From assembly GCF_004765795.1 (NCBI RefSeq), contig NZ_SBIV01000006.1:224183-288182 (forward strand): a stretch of 64,000 nt of DNA, read 5' to 3'. Origin of the DNA: Halorussus marinus (lineage in GTDB: Archaea > Halobacteriota > Halobacteria > Halobacteriales > Haladaptataceae). The position numbers and the translations under genes are program-made. The notes under the pieces are model-generated. The model had not been told where the DNA came from. It was given only the letters and a program-made list of their open reading frames with translations, and did not search any database. Below, piece by piece: positions 17,801-26,280 of the stretch. The stretch's first letter is position 1. Every line of letters begins with the position of its first letter.

Positions 17801-18613
17801 TTAGTTGGTGTTTGGACTGGATTCGGTGGTTGTATCCGTATTTCTATTCGTCTCCATGCGACTGTCTTCTTTCTCAGCAGCATCTGCGTTTGCTTGAATC
17901 ACGCCTTGATTCCATAGAACAGCTAACGCCCCACCAAGGTACGTCGTGTTGAGAAACACGAGGGATCCAGCAATCACAGCTAATTCCGATCCCAGCAACT
18001 CTGGAAGGGGCAAGACAATGTTCAGAGAGACATTGAAGGCACTGGTGATGAGACCAGCTGACATCGGTGAAAGAAGTGCGATGACATAGAATGGACCACG
18101 TGGCGAATGTAGTAATAACTTGAAACTTCGATATGGGAAGTGAAACAGTTCATAGGCACCGTACAGCAACAGAAGTGCTACAACTAGCCCAATTACCATC
18201 TCGATCAGACCATTCGGTTCTGGGAAGGCATCATAAGCACCAGTTAGGAACATGATATTAACTGAAGACACAGCCCAGAACGCGTATGGGCCAAATGAGA
18301 GGTTGTCTTCAGTTCCGTTAAGGAAGGCGTCTGTCTTCTCAGTAGAATATGGGCTGAGCCAGGTAAACGGCCATCCTAAAAGTGCAACTGCCAGTGGGAT
18401 GGTAACTGGGGGAAACACCATCAGGATCGGTCGAACGATACCGTAGATAAGGTTCCACACAAAGGAGAAGACTGAGAAAATAGCCCAGATAACACCGATA
18501 ATTCCGACTATAACAGCGAATATAAGTACGAAGCCAGAGCCGCCACTACCTCCGCCACCACCGCGACCACCGGTCACCCATCGAAACGCTGCGTATTTGC
18601 CAAGAAATCCCAT
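17801..18613 (-). CDS. Polytopic membrane protein with glycine-rich N-terminus
   Basis: 270 residues. A glycine-rich segment (GGRGGGGGSGGSG, residues 15-27) precedes about six hydrophobic membrane helices and a polar Asn/Thr tail. No transporter motif is recognised. It lies 48 bases downstream of the hydrolase gene on the same strand, so the two may form an operon. It has lower GC than the core genes beyond the tRNA. Confidence 0.65.
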   Translation of the reverse strand: MGFLGKYAAFRWVTGGRGGGGGSGGSGFVLIFAVIVGIIGVIWAIFSVFSFVWNLIYGIVRPILMVFPPVTIPLAVALLGWPFTWLSPYSTEKTDAFLNGTEDNLSFGPYAFWAVSSVNIMFLTGAYDAFPEPNGLIEMVIGLVVALLLLYGAYELFHFPYRSFKLLLHSPRGPFYVIALLSPMSAGLITSAFNVSLNIVLPLPELLGSELAVIAGSLVFLNTTYLGGALAVLWNQGVIQANADAAEKEDSRMETNRNTDTTTESSPNTN

Positions 18614-18661
18614 GTGTCTATTGTGTTTTTAAATTAGTTTGAAAACACTACGTGAGCTGGA

Positions 18662-20353
18662 TTAGTCTTGTAACCGGTTTTTGAGTGAGTAGAGGCCTCC
18701 AGCAGCACTTGTCACAGCCACACCGACTCCAACGCCGGGTAACGTAATTCGTAGATCAGTGATGGTTTGTTGGTCAGCTTGTTTTCCCACAGTAAGTGTT
18801 GTCTCTGTTGTAGCTGTCCGTCCGTTATTATCGACTACACTGAGATTGACGCTGTGTTGACCTGGTTCTTCAAACCGGTGTGTTACCGTTTTACCCGCCG
18901 AAGTTTCGCCATTTGGGAACTCCCACGTGTACGCGAGGATTTGTCCACGACTGACTTCTGTAGAACTCGCATCAAACTCAATTGGCTCTCCAACCTCAGG
19001 TTGCTCAGTCGTATATCCAATTGTTGGTTCAATGCCAAGATCTTGGTTGAAGCTACTCACGTCCTCTCCATTGAGACTCCGCTGATGAAACTCCACGATA
19101 TCCTCTACTGCTGGGCGAGGACTATGGGCAACCCCTTCGTATATTTTGAACTGTGCGTCAACACCGGCTTGCTCGTATGCAGACTGACAGTATGGGAATC
19201 GCTCCGCAACCATCTTTTCTCCATAGACCTCAAGAGCGATTTCCCGCATCTCTTCACTCCATGCATCATCGTACGGGATCGTATCGTTTGAATCCTCACC
19301 GCCCATAAAGAGGAACTGATTGACTTCACTGAGCGCATCTAAGTCAACCGGCTCTCCAGTAAGTTCCTCAACGTCTGCGATTCCGATATGGAAATTCAGC
19401 GTATGGCCCTTTGCTTCCTCAAGCGGAAGCATCGCCATCCCGTTCAATCCGCCAGCAGTGACAGATCGAACACGATCTGGATGAAGAACAGCAAAGCGAT
19501 CAACAAAGTTTCCTGCAGCAGAAAATCCGTTCAGTAGAATCTGATCGTCAACGGTGTAGGACTGATCGGATAGCATCTCCTGTGCGTGATCCACCATCCG
19601 TAAGAGTTGAAGATCAACTCGTTCGAGAGGGCCATCCGAAATTTGCATCGTCTGGCGATCTAACGCATGGACGTAGTGTCGCCAGTCCACCGGATCTGTT
19701 TGCGGTCGGGGGAACACAGGAATAAGTAACGGCACAGATAGCCGTTCACTGACCGTTCGTGAGATTCCGTTTTCAATCCGGTTTCGTGCAGACTGCTTAT
19801 GGGTATCGAAGTTGTCAGTTGTTTGACCGCTGTTATTGGGTTGAACGAGGATTGAACCGGGACTGCTATCGGTTGGTCGTGATGGTGCGTAGAGGAAGTA
19901 TGGATAATTGAAACCCGCAGCAGGGTCTGCTTCAACAAGCGTGGGGCCGATCCCAGAAGCGAACTCTCCCGGATCTCCAACAGTGATTCTCGCGGTATCA
20001 CGCGCAATATTTGAGCCGCTTGAGTCATAGAGATTCGCCGAAAGCGTTTCTGCTTCTGTGAGTTCCGTTGAGAGGTCTACTTCATATTCTTCAACGGCAG
20101 TTCCTGCGTCAAATGTAACCTGGCCGCCAATTCCATTCGAGTCTTGATCACGGATTATAAAACGTGCCTCGACCTCGGTTTCGATTTTCCCGACTGTGAC
20201 TGAACTACCGTCTGATATCTGGTCATTGAATGTTATGGAAGCCTCCGGGTCCTCTTGCCCAGCAGATGTGCCAGCGGTACCGAGCATTGCCATCCCTACG
20301 ATTCCTGTGCCAGTACGACGTAGTAGTCCACGTCGGCTCCAAAACGTGTTCAT
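18662..20353 (-). CDS. Tat-exported alpha/beta hydrolase with PKD domain
   Basis: 563 residues from the ATG at 20353. The N-terminus has a twin-arginine-type signal (SRRGLLRRTG). A middle alpha/beta-hydrolase domain carries the nucleophile elbow GFSAAG near residue 277, with a likely catalytic His late in the domain (GVAHSPRP). A PKD-like beta domain (YTWEFPNGETSAG, HRFEEPGQHSV) follows, then a C-terminal hydrophobic helix that would anchor it outside the membrane. Resembles secreted esterases or depolymerases; the substrate is unknown. Divergent from a winged-helix regulator 180 bases away that could control it. Confidence 0.75.
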   Translation of the reverse strand: MNTFWSRRGLLRRTGTGIVGMAMLGTAGTSAGQEDPEASITFNDQISDGSSVTVGKIETEVEARFIIRDQDSNGIGGQVTFDAGTAVEEYEVDLSTELTEAETLSANLYDSSGSNIARDTARITVGDPGEFASGIGPTLVEADPAAGFNYPYFLYAPSRPTDSSPGSILVQPNNSGQTTDNFDTHKQSARNRIENGISRTVSERLSVPLLIPVFPRPQTDPVDWRHYVHALDRQTMQISDGPLERVDLQLLRMVDHAQEMLSDQSYTVDDQILLNGFSAAGNFVDRFAVLHPDRVRSVTAGGLNGMAMLPLEEAKGHTLNFHIGIADVEELTGEPVDLDALSEVNQFLFMGGEDSNDTIPYDDAWSEEMREIALEVYGEKMVAERFPYCQSAYEQAGVDAQFKIYEGVAHSPRPAVEDIVEFHQRSLNGEDVSSFNQDLGIEPTIGYTTEQPEVGEPIEFDASSTEVSRGQILAYTWEFPNGETSAGKTVTHRFEEPGQHSVNLSVVDNNGRTATTETTLTVGKQADQQTITDLRITLPGVGVGVAVTSAAGGLYSLKNRLQD

Positions 20354-20533
20354 CTTAGCACTCACTCCCCTTCGAGCAGTAACGTAGGGTCCAAACTTCG
20401 TCCATTTCGTATGGCGATTGTGATATCTACAGTGTAAATGCATTCACTGGGAAAGTGACCATGTTCTGGATGTTCTCTCAGGTACTGGAAGAGAATAATC
20501 AGCCCTAAAAAGGCCAATTTGGTTTAGTACGGT

Positions 20534-21307
20534 ATGACAGGTACGGAGGGAGAACAGTTGCGTGATGTATTTTCGAAGAGATACTGGCTCGTTGAAGCAC
20601 TTTCTGGGGAGCCCAAAACGAAACCCGAGCTAGTGGAGGAACTGGAGTATTCCAGATCAACGATCAACCGGGCAATGGATGAGCTTCTCGATGTCAGGTG
20701 TGTCGAACCAACTCAACCAGCAGGACAGCAGTTCCAATTAACAGTGGCAGGACAGGCAGCTCTTCAATTTCACCGAGATTACCGGACGGACACTAAGCAG
20801 GTTCAAAGCAATACTGCATTGTTAAACACCCTGCCCTTAGATTCGCTCGATAAAGCGTTCCTCGCTGATGCAGACGTCTATTCATCAGTCCGTACGCCAG
20901 ATATAGCTCATCAGCCTGGCACAGAATTACTGGAAGAGGCAAGCAGCATGATTGGAACTGCACCCGTTGTCCAACGCGAATATTTCGACTACCTTCTGGA
21001 ACGTCTACGAGATGATGACTTCGAATTGGAGCTAATTCTCGAAAGTGACCTTCTGGAAGCGATAGAGCAGAATTATGAAAACGAATTCGAATCCCTCATA
21101 GAATCAGACACAATCCAGATATATGTTATAGATGAGCCGTTTCCCTATGCGCTCTGGCTGATTGAACACGGGACATGTGAATACGCAGGGATCACACTGT
21201 ACGAAAATGGGGGAGTGAACGGTACAATTGTCAACGACACGGCTTCTGCGATTACGTGGGCGAAGGCCCAGTACTCTGAGTACCGCGAATCAGCCTCGGA
21301 ACTATAA
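20534..21307 (+). CDS. Winged-helix transcriptional regulator, FilR1-like
   Basis: 257 residues. The N-terminal 75 residues form a winged helix (KPELVEELEYSRSTINRAMD is the recognition part); the rest resembles the FilR1/DUF1724 sensor domain common in haloarchaeal regulators. Divergently transcribed from the exported hydrolase and membrane protein genes, which are plausible targets. Ligand unknown. Confidence 0.75.
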   Translation: MTGTEGEQLRDVFSKRYWLVEALSGEPKTKPELVEELEYSRSTINRAMDELLDVRCVEPTQPAGQQFQLTVAGQAALQFHRDYRTDTKQVQSNTALLNTLPLDSLDKAFLADADVYSSVRTPDIAHQPGTELLEEASSMIGTAPVVQREYFDYLLERLRDDDFELELILESDLLEAIEQNYENEFESLIESDTIQIYVIDEPFPYALWLIEHGTCEYAGITLYENGGVNGTIVNDTASAITWAKAQYSEYRESASEL

Positions 21308-21716
21308 CGGTCTATCTGACGGCAGCGGTACTCATTCTCAAATTCCCCGGAATCTTTCTATGACACCTTCTTCCTGCTTACCCTTCCAATCATGAAGGAT
21401 ATATTATACTCGGGGCTCGCGCGCTGAAACGCTGTTTTATGTTGGGTTATCGTCTGGGAAACGCGCACTGTAACGGGGGGTGTCCGGAACTTTTTCGCGG
21501 GCATGAGGGTGAGCCTGGTACTCTATCCTTGAGGTATCCATTGGGTGTCCCGTTTTTCTGATGTCGCGCCAGATGTCCAGACCGTGAATCGCGGGCACGC
21601 GCCGGCAACCCCAGCGAGGTGAAGCTCCCGGTACAGACTGTTAGCGACACGAGAAGCCGAGTGGTTGAATACTGACGACGCACGCTTTCTTGTCACCGAG
21701 AGACGTACGGTTCTAC
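21308..21716. other. Gap with possible decayed TnpB-type transposase tail
   Basis: About 400 bases. One plus-strand frame around 21590-21675 reads NPSEVKLPVQTV then SRVVEY and a stop, resembling the variable C-terminal tail of haloarchaeal IS1341/IS605 TnpB proteins (PVET...RVVE). No zinc-finger or catalytic part remains. This is weak evidence for a transposon scar. Confidence 0.25.
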
Positions 21717-21905
21717 ATGGACGACGACAGGCGCGAACCGACCGACGAGGACCTCCGACGACGACACGCCGCCAGTCTCGCCCAGCTCAAACGGATGTTA
21801 GACCACGCAGAGGGTGAGTGTCACGCGGAGGGCGAGTGTCACGCTGACCCGATAGATGAGGAAGCCCTTGACGCCGAACTCGATGAACTGGAAGAGGAGC
21901 AGTAA
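21717..21905 (+). CDS. Small acidic protein with duplicated GECHAEGECHA
   Basis: 62 residues from the ATG at 21717; a TTG at 21690 could add nine. Very acidic, with a tandem duplication encoding AEGECH twice (around residues 33-45), giving two Cys-His pairs that might bind metal. Function unknown. Confidence 0.45.
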   Translation: MDDDRREPTDEDLRRRHAASLAQLKRMLDHAEGECHAEGECHADPIDEEALDAELDELEEEQ

Positions 21906-22580
21906 CACCCAGTAACGATACTATCGATCCTGTCAACGCCAGCGGACAGGAACAGTGTCACCCCAGTAACCTTGATCACCCACTGTTGCCTCTCACAGCG
22001 GTCAAGAAGTGTGATTGCTCACAGTGGCCGCGCAGTGTTACCGTACGGTGTTATCGCCCAGAGCCAACACGATAAGTGACCACGAACACAGGGAACCACT
22101 GTCCACACGACCATACTACCCGGTAACGCAAAGCAGCAACCCTGTACCCCCAACCACTGCGGTCAGGATCTGTGTTCTCCCCAGCCACCCACGGTGAGCA
22201 ACCACGGTGACCGGAAAGTGTTATTGCCCACAGTGGCCGCGCAGTGTTACCGCGCAATGTTATCGCCCCGAGTTAACACGATGAATGAGCGCGAACACAG
22301 GACACTAACAGAACGAATCACGGACTGCCAGCACGACCATACCGCCATTAACGCAGAGTAGCAGCCCTGCACCCCATGCCCGCGGTCAGGTTCAGTGTTA
22401 CCCACTTCTCAACAACCACCGAACCCCCACTTTCACTACGCCGACTCTCTGAAAACCGCCAGCAAGCGCCACCCGCAACATGAGTCATGTTCGACTCTCC
22501 CAGCCCAAACCGGTGATCGAACACCTGAACCCCAAGCTATACGGGGATTATCCTCGACTCTCAGAAAACACGGGCAGAAG
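21906..22580. repeat. Noncoding block with imperfect tandem duplication
   Basis: No gene is supported. A unit beginning near 22007 recurs near 22216: both carry CAGTGGCCGCGCAGTGTTAC, then GTTATCGCCC, an AACACGAT word, CACGACCATAC/GCACGACCATAC and GCGGTCAGG (22159 and 22382). A third, more decayed copy may lie at 21940-22006. The short word AGTGTTA(C/T) recurs at least five times. I see no inverted-repeat ends. It lies directly beyond the 3' end of tRNA-Pro. Confidence 0.6.
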
Positions 22581-22653
22581 TGGGCCGGCGCGAATTCGAA
22601 TCGCGGTTACGGCCACCCGAAGGCCGAAGGATACCAAGCTACCCCACCGGCCC
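22581..22653 (-). tRNA. tRNA-Pro (anticodon CGG)
   Basis: 73 bases fold into a cloverleaf. The acceptor stem pairs GGGCCGG with CCGGCCC with discriminator A; the anticodon stem pairs CGGCC with GGCCG around the loop TTCGGGT, giving anticodon CGG for proline; the T arm is CGCGA-TTCGAAT-TCGCG. No CCA is encoded. The gene marks a sharp change from patchy lower-GC DNA to GC-rich core DNA. Confidence 0.93.
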
Positions 22654-22700
22654 GCAGGTGAATCGTGGGGCGCGCCGCGTTTAATAGTTCCGAAATAGGG

Positions 22701-23147
22701 TCACTTCTCGGTCGCGGATTCGACGTACTCCACGGCGTCGCGCGGGGTCTCGACCGGCTCGACGCCCGGGGCGTCGTGGGTGCCCAGCCCCGCGATCGGG
22801 CGGTCGAAGACGCCCGCGAACCCCAGTTCCGAGAGCGTGCCCGAGCCGCCGTCGATCGCGACGACCGCGTCGCCGTTCAACACGACCAGCCCGTTGCGTG
22901 CGTGGCCCAGTCCGGTGGCGACGGCCACGTCGACGTCGGGGTTCGCGCTCGCGCGGTCTTCGCCCGGGAGGATGCCGATCGTCGTGGCGCCGGCCTCGCT
23001 GGCGCCCCGGCAGGCGGCCGCCATCACGCCGCCAAGCCCGCCACAGACCAGCGTGTGCCCGCGCTCGCCCAGCAGTCGGCCGACGCGCTCGGCCCGCTCG
23101 GCGGTCGCGTCGGGGACCGCGCTCCCGCCGATGACGCTGACCCGCAC
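22701..23147 (-). CDS. LOG/TIGR00725-like Rossmann protein
   Basis: 148 residues from a GTG at 23147 (RVSVIGGSAV). The Rossmann-like lysine-decarboxylase/LOG signatures are visible: CGGLGGVMAAACRGA, GILPGE and the sugar-phosphate-binding GGSGTLSE. Family members bind nucleotides, and some hydrolyse nucleoside monophosphates to release the base. The next gene, trmY, ends 2 bases upstream on the same strand, so they are probably co-transcribed. Confidence 0.8.
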   Translation of the reverse strand: MRVSVIGGSAVPDATAERAERVGRLLGERGHTLVCGGLGGVMAAACRGASEAGATTIGILPGEDRASANPDVDVAVATGLGHARNGLVVLNGDAVVAIDGGSGTLSELGFAGVFDRPIAGLGTHDAPGVEPVETPRDAVEYVESATEK

Positions 23148-23149
23148 CG

Positions 23150-23746
23150 TCAGTACCTCTCGAATCCGTCGGTGTCGAGGTAGTTGTGCGCGACCGTGAT
23201 CGCGTGGTCGGCGTGGAGCAGCGCCGGCCCGAGCCGGACCCGTTCGTCGGCGGTCTCGTCGAGCAGTGCCGACTCGTCCGCGGTGAAATCGCGGTGGTCC
23301 GAGAGGACGAACACCGGATCCTCGGGCGGCCTCACGTCGGCGACCGGGTCGCCGTCCTCGTGGAGCTGGACGACCGTCCCCGAGCGAGCGGCCTCCGTCA
23401 AGACGGGCTCGACGCCGCGCTTCGAGAGGTGGACGCCCGGCGAGCTCTCGACCGCCATGTGGCCGACGGCCTCGTCTCTCTGTTCGAGCGCGTTCCGGAT
23501 CAGGGCGGCCGTCGAGCGCTCGTCGGGGTTGAGCCGCCGGAGCTCGCTCCCCTCGAACCGGATCGCCACCTCGTCGCTCAACACGAGGACGACCCGCACG
23601 TCCTCGCGGATGTCGTGCGAGAGGAAAAACGCGGAGTTGACACACCGACAGAGCACGTCGAGGCGCCCCGCGGCGCCCGCCAGATCGTCGAGCGAGAACT
23701 CCGGGCTCGTCGGCGCGTCGTGGCCGAGCACGATGAACTGTCGCAT
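23150..23746 (-). CDS. trmY: tRNA (pseudouridine-54-N1) methyltransferase TrmY
   Basis: 198 residues, the usual length. TrmY is a SPOUT methyltransferase that converts pseudouridine 54 in the T loop of archaeal tRNAs to N1-methylpseudouridine. Recognisable features are the [12 protein letters not shown] start, FFLSHDIR, the [13 protein letters not shown] segment and the C-terminal knot sequence [10 protein letters not shown]. It precedes the LOG-like gene in the same operon. Confidence 0.92.
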   Translation of the reverse strand: MRQFIVLGHDAPTSPEFSLDDLAGAAGRLDVLCRCVNSAFFLSHDIREDVRVVLVLSDEVAIRFEGSELRRLNPDERSTAALIRNALEQRDEAVGHMAVESSPGVHLSKRGVEPVLTEAARSGTVVQLHEDGDPVADVRPPEDPVFVLSDHRDFTADESALLDETADERVRLGPALLHADHAITVAHNYLDTDGFERY

Positions 23747-24019
23747 GCCTCGGCGTTCGTCGGTGAGGAATTTACGCCCGTCGAACCGGCCCGATCGCCG
23801 GGTTCGCGGTCGGACTCGCCGCCCGCCCGCGGTTTCCGAGCGTTACAATCGGCGTCTGACTCTCCGAGGCGCGGTTCGTGGGTCGGCCTGAACGCTCGTG
23901 TGCCGGCGCATAACAATGTGTGTGTCCGCCTACGGTTGGTGGTACGAGCCGATAACGCGACGCTAACCCGCGGATCGAGCGAGGTAGCGTCGACGTATCG
24001 GCAGTAGGACTACACAAAC

Positions 24020-25183
24020 ATGAAGCTCGCAATGATCGGCTTCGGGCAAGCAGGCGGGAAGATCGTGGACAAGTTCGTCGAGTACGACCGCCAGACCGGG
24101 AGCGACGTCGTCCGGTCGGCGATCGCGGTCAACACCGCGGAGGCCGACCTCGCGGGGCTCGAGGAGATCCCCGAACGCAACCGCGTACTCATCGGTCAGG
24201 CCCGCGTGAAGGGCCACGGCGTCGGCGCCGACAACGAACTCGGCGCGGAGATCGCCGAGGCGGACGCCGGCGAGATACAGGGGGCGATCGACGACGTCCC
24301 GGTCCACGAGATCGACGCGTTTCTCGTGGTCGCGGGGCTGGGCGGTGGCACCGGGTCGGGCGGCGCGCCCGTCCTCGCGAACCACCTCAAACGGATCTAC
24401 ACCGAACCCGTCTACGGGCTGGGCGTCCTGCCCGCACAGGACGAGGGCGGCATCTACACCCTGAACGCCGCCCGGTCGTTCAAGACGTTCGTCGACGAAG
24501 TCGACAATCTGTTGGTGTTCGACAACGACGCGTGGCGCGAGACCGGCGAGTCGGTCCGGGGCGGCTACGACCGGCTCAACGAGGAGATCGTCCGGCGGTT
24601 CGGCGTCCTGTTCGGCGCCGGCGAGGTCGGGCGCGACGACGCGATCGCAGAGAGCGTCGTCGATTCGAGCGAGATCATCAACACGCTCGCCTGCGGCGGC
24701 GTCTCGACCATCGGCTACGCCGCCGAGGAAGTCGCGGCGACCGACGGCGGACTCCTCGGGCGCTTCACCGACGACGAGATCGACGCCACCGAGACCACCA
24801 ACCGGCTCACCAGCCTCGTCCGGAAGGCCACGCTCGGTCGGCTCACCCTCCCGTGTAACGTCGAGAGCACCGAGCGCTCGCTGGTGGTCACCAGCGGGCC
24901 GCCCGAACACCTCAACCGGAAGGGCATCGAGCGCGGGCGCAAGTGGCTCGAATCCGAGACCGAGTCGATGGAGGTCCGGGGCGGCGACTACCCCATCCGG
25001 GACGCCGGCCGGGTCGGCGCGGTGGCGTTGCTGTCGGGCGTGAGCGACGTGCCACGGGTGAAAGAGCTTCAGGGCGTCGCGGTCGAGACCCGGGACAACA
25101 TCGAGTCGATGCGCGAGGAGAGCGACCGGAACCTCCAGCGACTCGTACACGACGAGGCCGAAGAACTGGAAGCGCTGTTCTGA
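24020..25183 (+). CDS. cetZ: CetZ-family tubulin/FtsZ-like GTPase
   Basis: 387 residues. CetZ proteins are archaeal tubulin-superfamily cytoskeletal GTPases involved in cell shape and motility. The nucleotide-binding start MIGFGQAGGKI, the tubulin signature GLGGGTGSGGAP (about residues 110-121) and the T7-like DN..NLL/NRL region are present. Which CetZ paralogue it is cannot be judged here. It stands alone with its own upstream region after trmY. Confidence 0.9.
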   Translation: MKLAMIGFGQAGGKIVDKFVEYDRQTGSDVVRSAIAVNTAEADLAGLEEIPERNRVLIGQARVKGHGVGADNELGAEIAEADAGEIQGAIDDVPVHEIDAFLVVAGLGGGTGSGGAPVLANHLKRIYTEPVYGLGVLPAQDEGGIYTLNAARSFKTFVDEVDNLLVFDNDAWRETGESVRGGYDRLNEEIVRRFGVLFGAGEVGRDDAIAESVVDSSEIINTLACGGVSTIGYAAEEVAATDGGLLGRFTDDEIDATETTNRLTSLVRKATLGRLTLPCNVESTERSLVVTSGPPEHLNRKGIERGRKWLESETESMEVRGGDYPIRDAGRVGAVALLSGVSDVPRVKELQGVAVETRDNIESMREESDRNLQRLVHDEAEELEALF

Positions 25184-25289
25184 CGGCACGCGGTCGGGTC
25201 GCTCGGAGGGACCGACCGCCGTCCGGTCGGCGGTGTTTTCGGAGAGCGACGCGACGAGTGGGCGAGACCGACCGAACCGTTCCGAGGGC

Positions 25290-25454
25290 TCACCAGACGC
25301 GGACCGCGGGGGTCTCGCAGTCTTCGCACACCACGGCGTCGTCTCCCTTGAATCGCCCGCGGACGAGCGTCCCGGAACTACACCAGTCGCAGTCGTCGCC
25401 CGCGAGGGTCGCCAGCACCGAGTCGGTCGCGTGTCGAGCGGAGGATCGCTGCAT
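25290..25454 (-). CDS. HVO_A0556-like zinc-finger microprotein
   Basis: 54 residues. Two CxxC knuckles (CDWCSSGTLVRG and VVCEDCETPAVRVW) are spaced as in the small one-domain haloarchaeal zinc-finger proteins often called the HVO_A0556 family. The N-terminus has a short amphipathic helix (DSVLATLAGDD). Such proteins are thought to act in regulation, but no target is known here. Confidence 0.7.
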   Translation of the reverse strand: MQRSSARHATDSVLATLAGDDCDWCSSGTLVRGRFKGDDAVVCEDCETPAVRVW

Positions 25455-25527
25455 CGTTTCGAACCCTACGGCGTCGGCGTATGAAAGTGTCGGTTCGGGA
25501 AGTGATCCCGGAGGCGCGCCCGTCGGC

Positions 25528-25959
25528 TCACATCTGGATCTTCCACGTCCACCGCGAGTCGAGGTAGTACCGGTAGATGCCGCTGAGGAAGATCGCGATG
25601 CCGTTGCCGAGCAGGTACATGAGCCCGCCCCACGTCACGAACGCGTAGAGGAGTCCGACCTGCAGGGGGATCGCGGTCCCACGGACGATGTTCGTCCGGA
25701 CAAGCCCCACTAGATACTGGACCCGGGAGGTGTGCTGGGCGTGCTGGAACGTCCAGGCGTTGTTGACGACGTACTGGAGGAGGATGGTGGTCTCGATCGA
25801 GAGCGTCGCCGCGACCAGATAGTTGAGCCCCGCGAACTCGACCAGCACCCAGAGGAGTCCCGTCTGGACGAGTGCGGCCCCCGATCCAACGAGGACGAAC
25901 CGGTAGAGCCGGACGATCGTCGGCTTGTCGACGAAGTCCTGAACGCTCGAGTATCCCAT
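25528..25959 (-). CDS. GtrA-like membrane protein
   Basis: 143 residues from the ATG at 25959 (MGYSSVQDFV). Four membrane helices and the family-like segments RFVLVGSGAALV, VVNNAWTFQ and YLDSRWTWK match the GtrA family, which is thought to translocate lipid-linked sugars or assist polysaccharide synthesis. It has no glycosyltransferase partner next to it. Confidence 0.82.
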   Translation of the reverse strand: MGYSSVQDFVDKPTIVRLYRFVLVGSGAALVQTGLLWVLVEFAGLNYLVAATLSIETTILLQYVVNNAWTFQHAQHTSRVQYLVGLVRTNIVRGTAIPLQVGLLYAFVTWGGLMYLLGNGIAIFLSGIYRYYLDSRWTWKIQM

Positions 25960-26243
25960 CGTTAGCTGTCTCTCCGGAACTCCGGGTCCGCTCGGTCGCT
26001 CCGGCCCGCGTCGATTCGTCGGGCGACCGTCGGCGTCGGTGCGTAGCGTGCGATGGCCCGATGTCCGGGCGCCGCGAACTAAAGTCGTTGGCTTTCGCGC
26101 GCACACTACCGTCGGACTGACATTTCTGGGATGACGAAATTTTACTACGATCGTTGTATCACGAGGACTGCTTTGAATACGGATAATTTATTAAAATTTA
26201 ACGTCGGTCTGGCCCACATTCTCACGGAGACGATAGGCAAATG

Positions 26244-26251
26244 TTTATTTA
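26244..26251 (+). promoter_or_regulatory. Candidate TATA box of the oligopeptide ABC operon
   Basis: TTTATTTA lies 30 bases upstream of the substrate-binding protein ATG inside a strikingly AT-rich stretch (26130-26280). The distance suits a nearly leaderless transcript, common in haloarchaea. Confidence 0.5.
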
Positions 26252-26280
26252 TGTTCGATATAAACACCGACTCAAGCTGT

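Noticed and set aside
22395..22698. Two plus-strand frames of 72-88 codons
   Set aside because: They run through the tRNA-Pro gene on the opposite strand and have no coding features.
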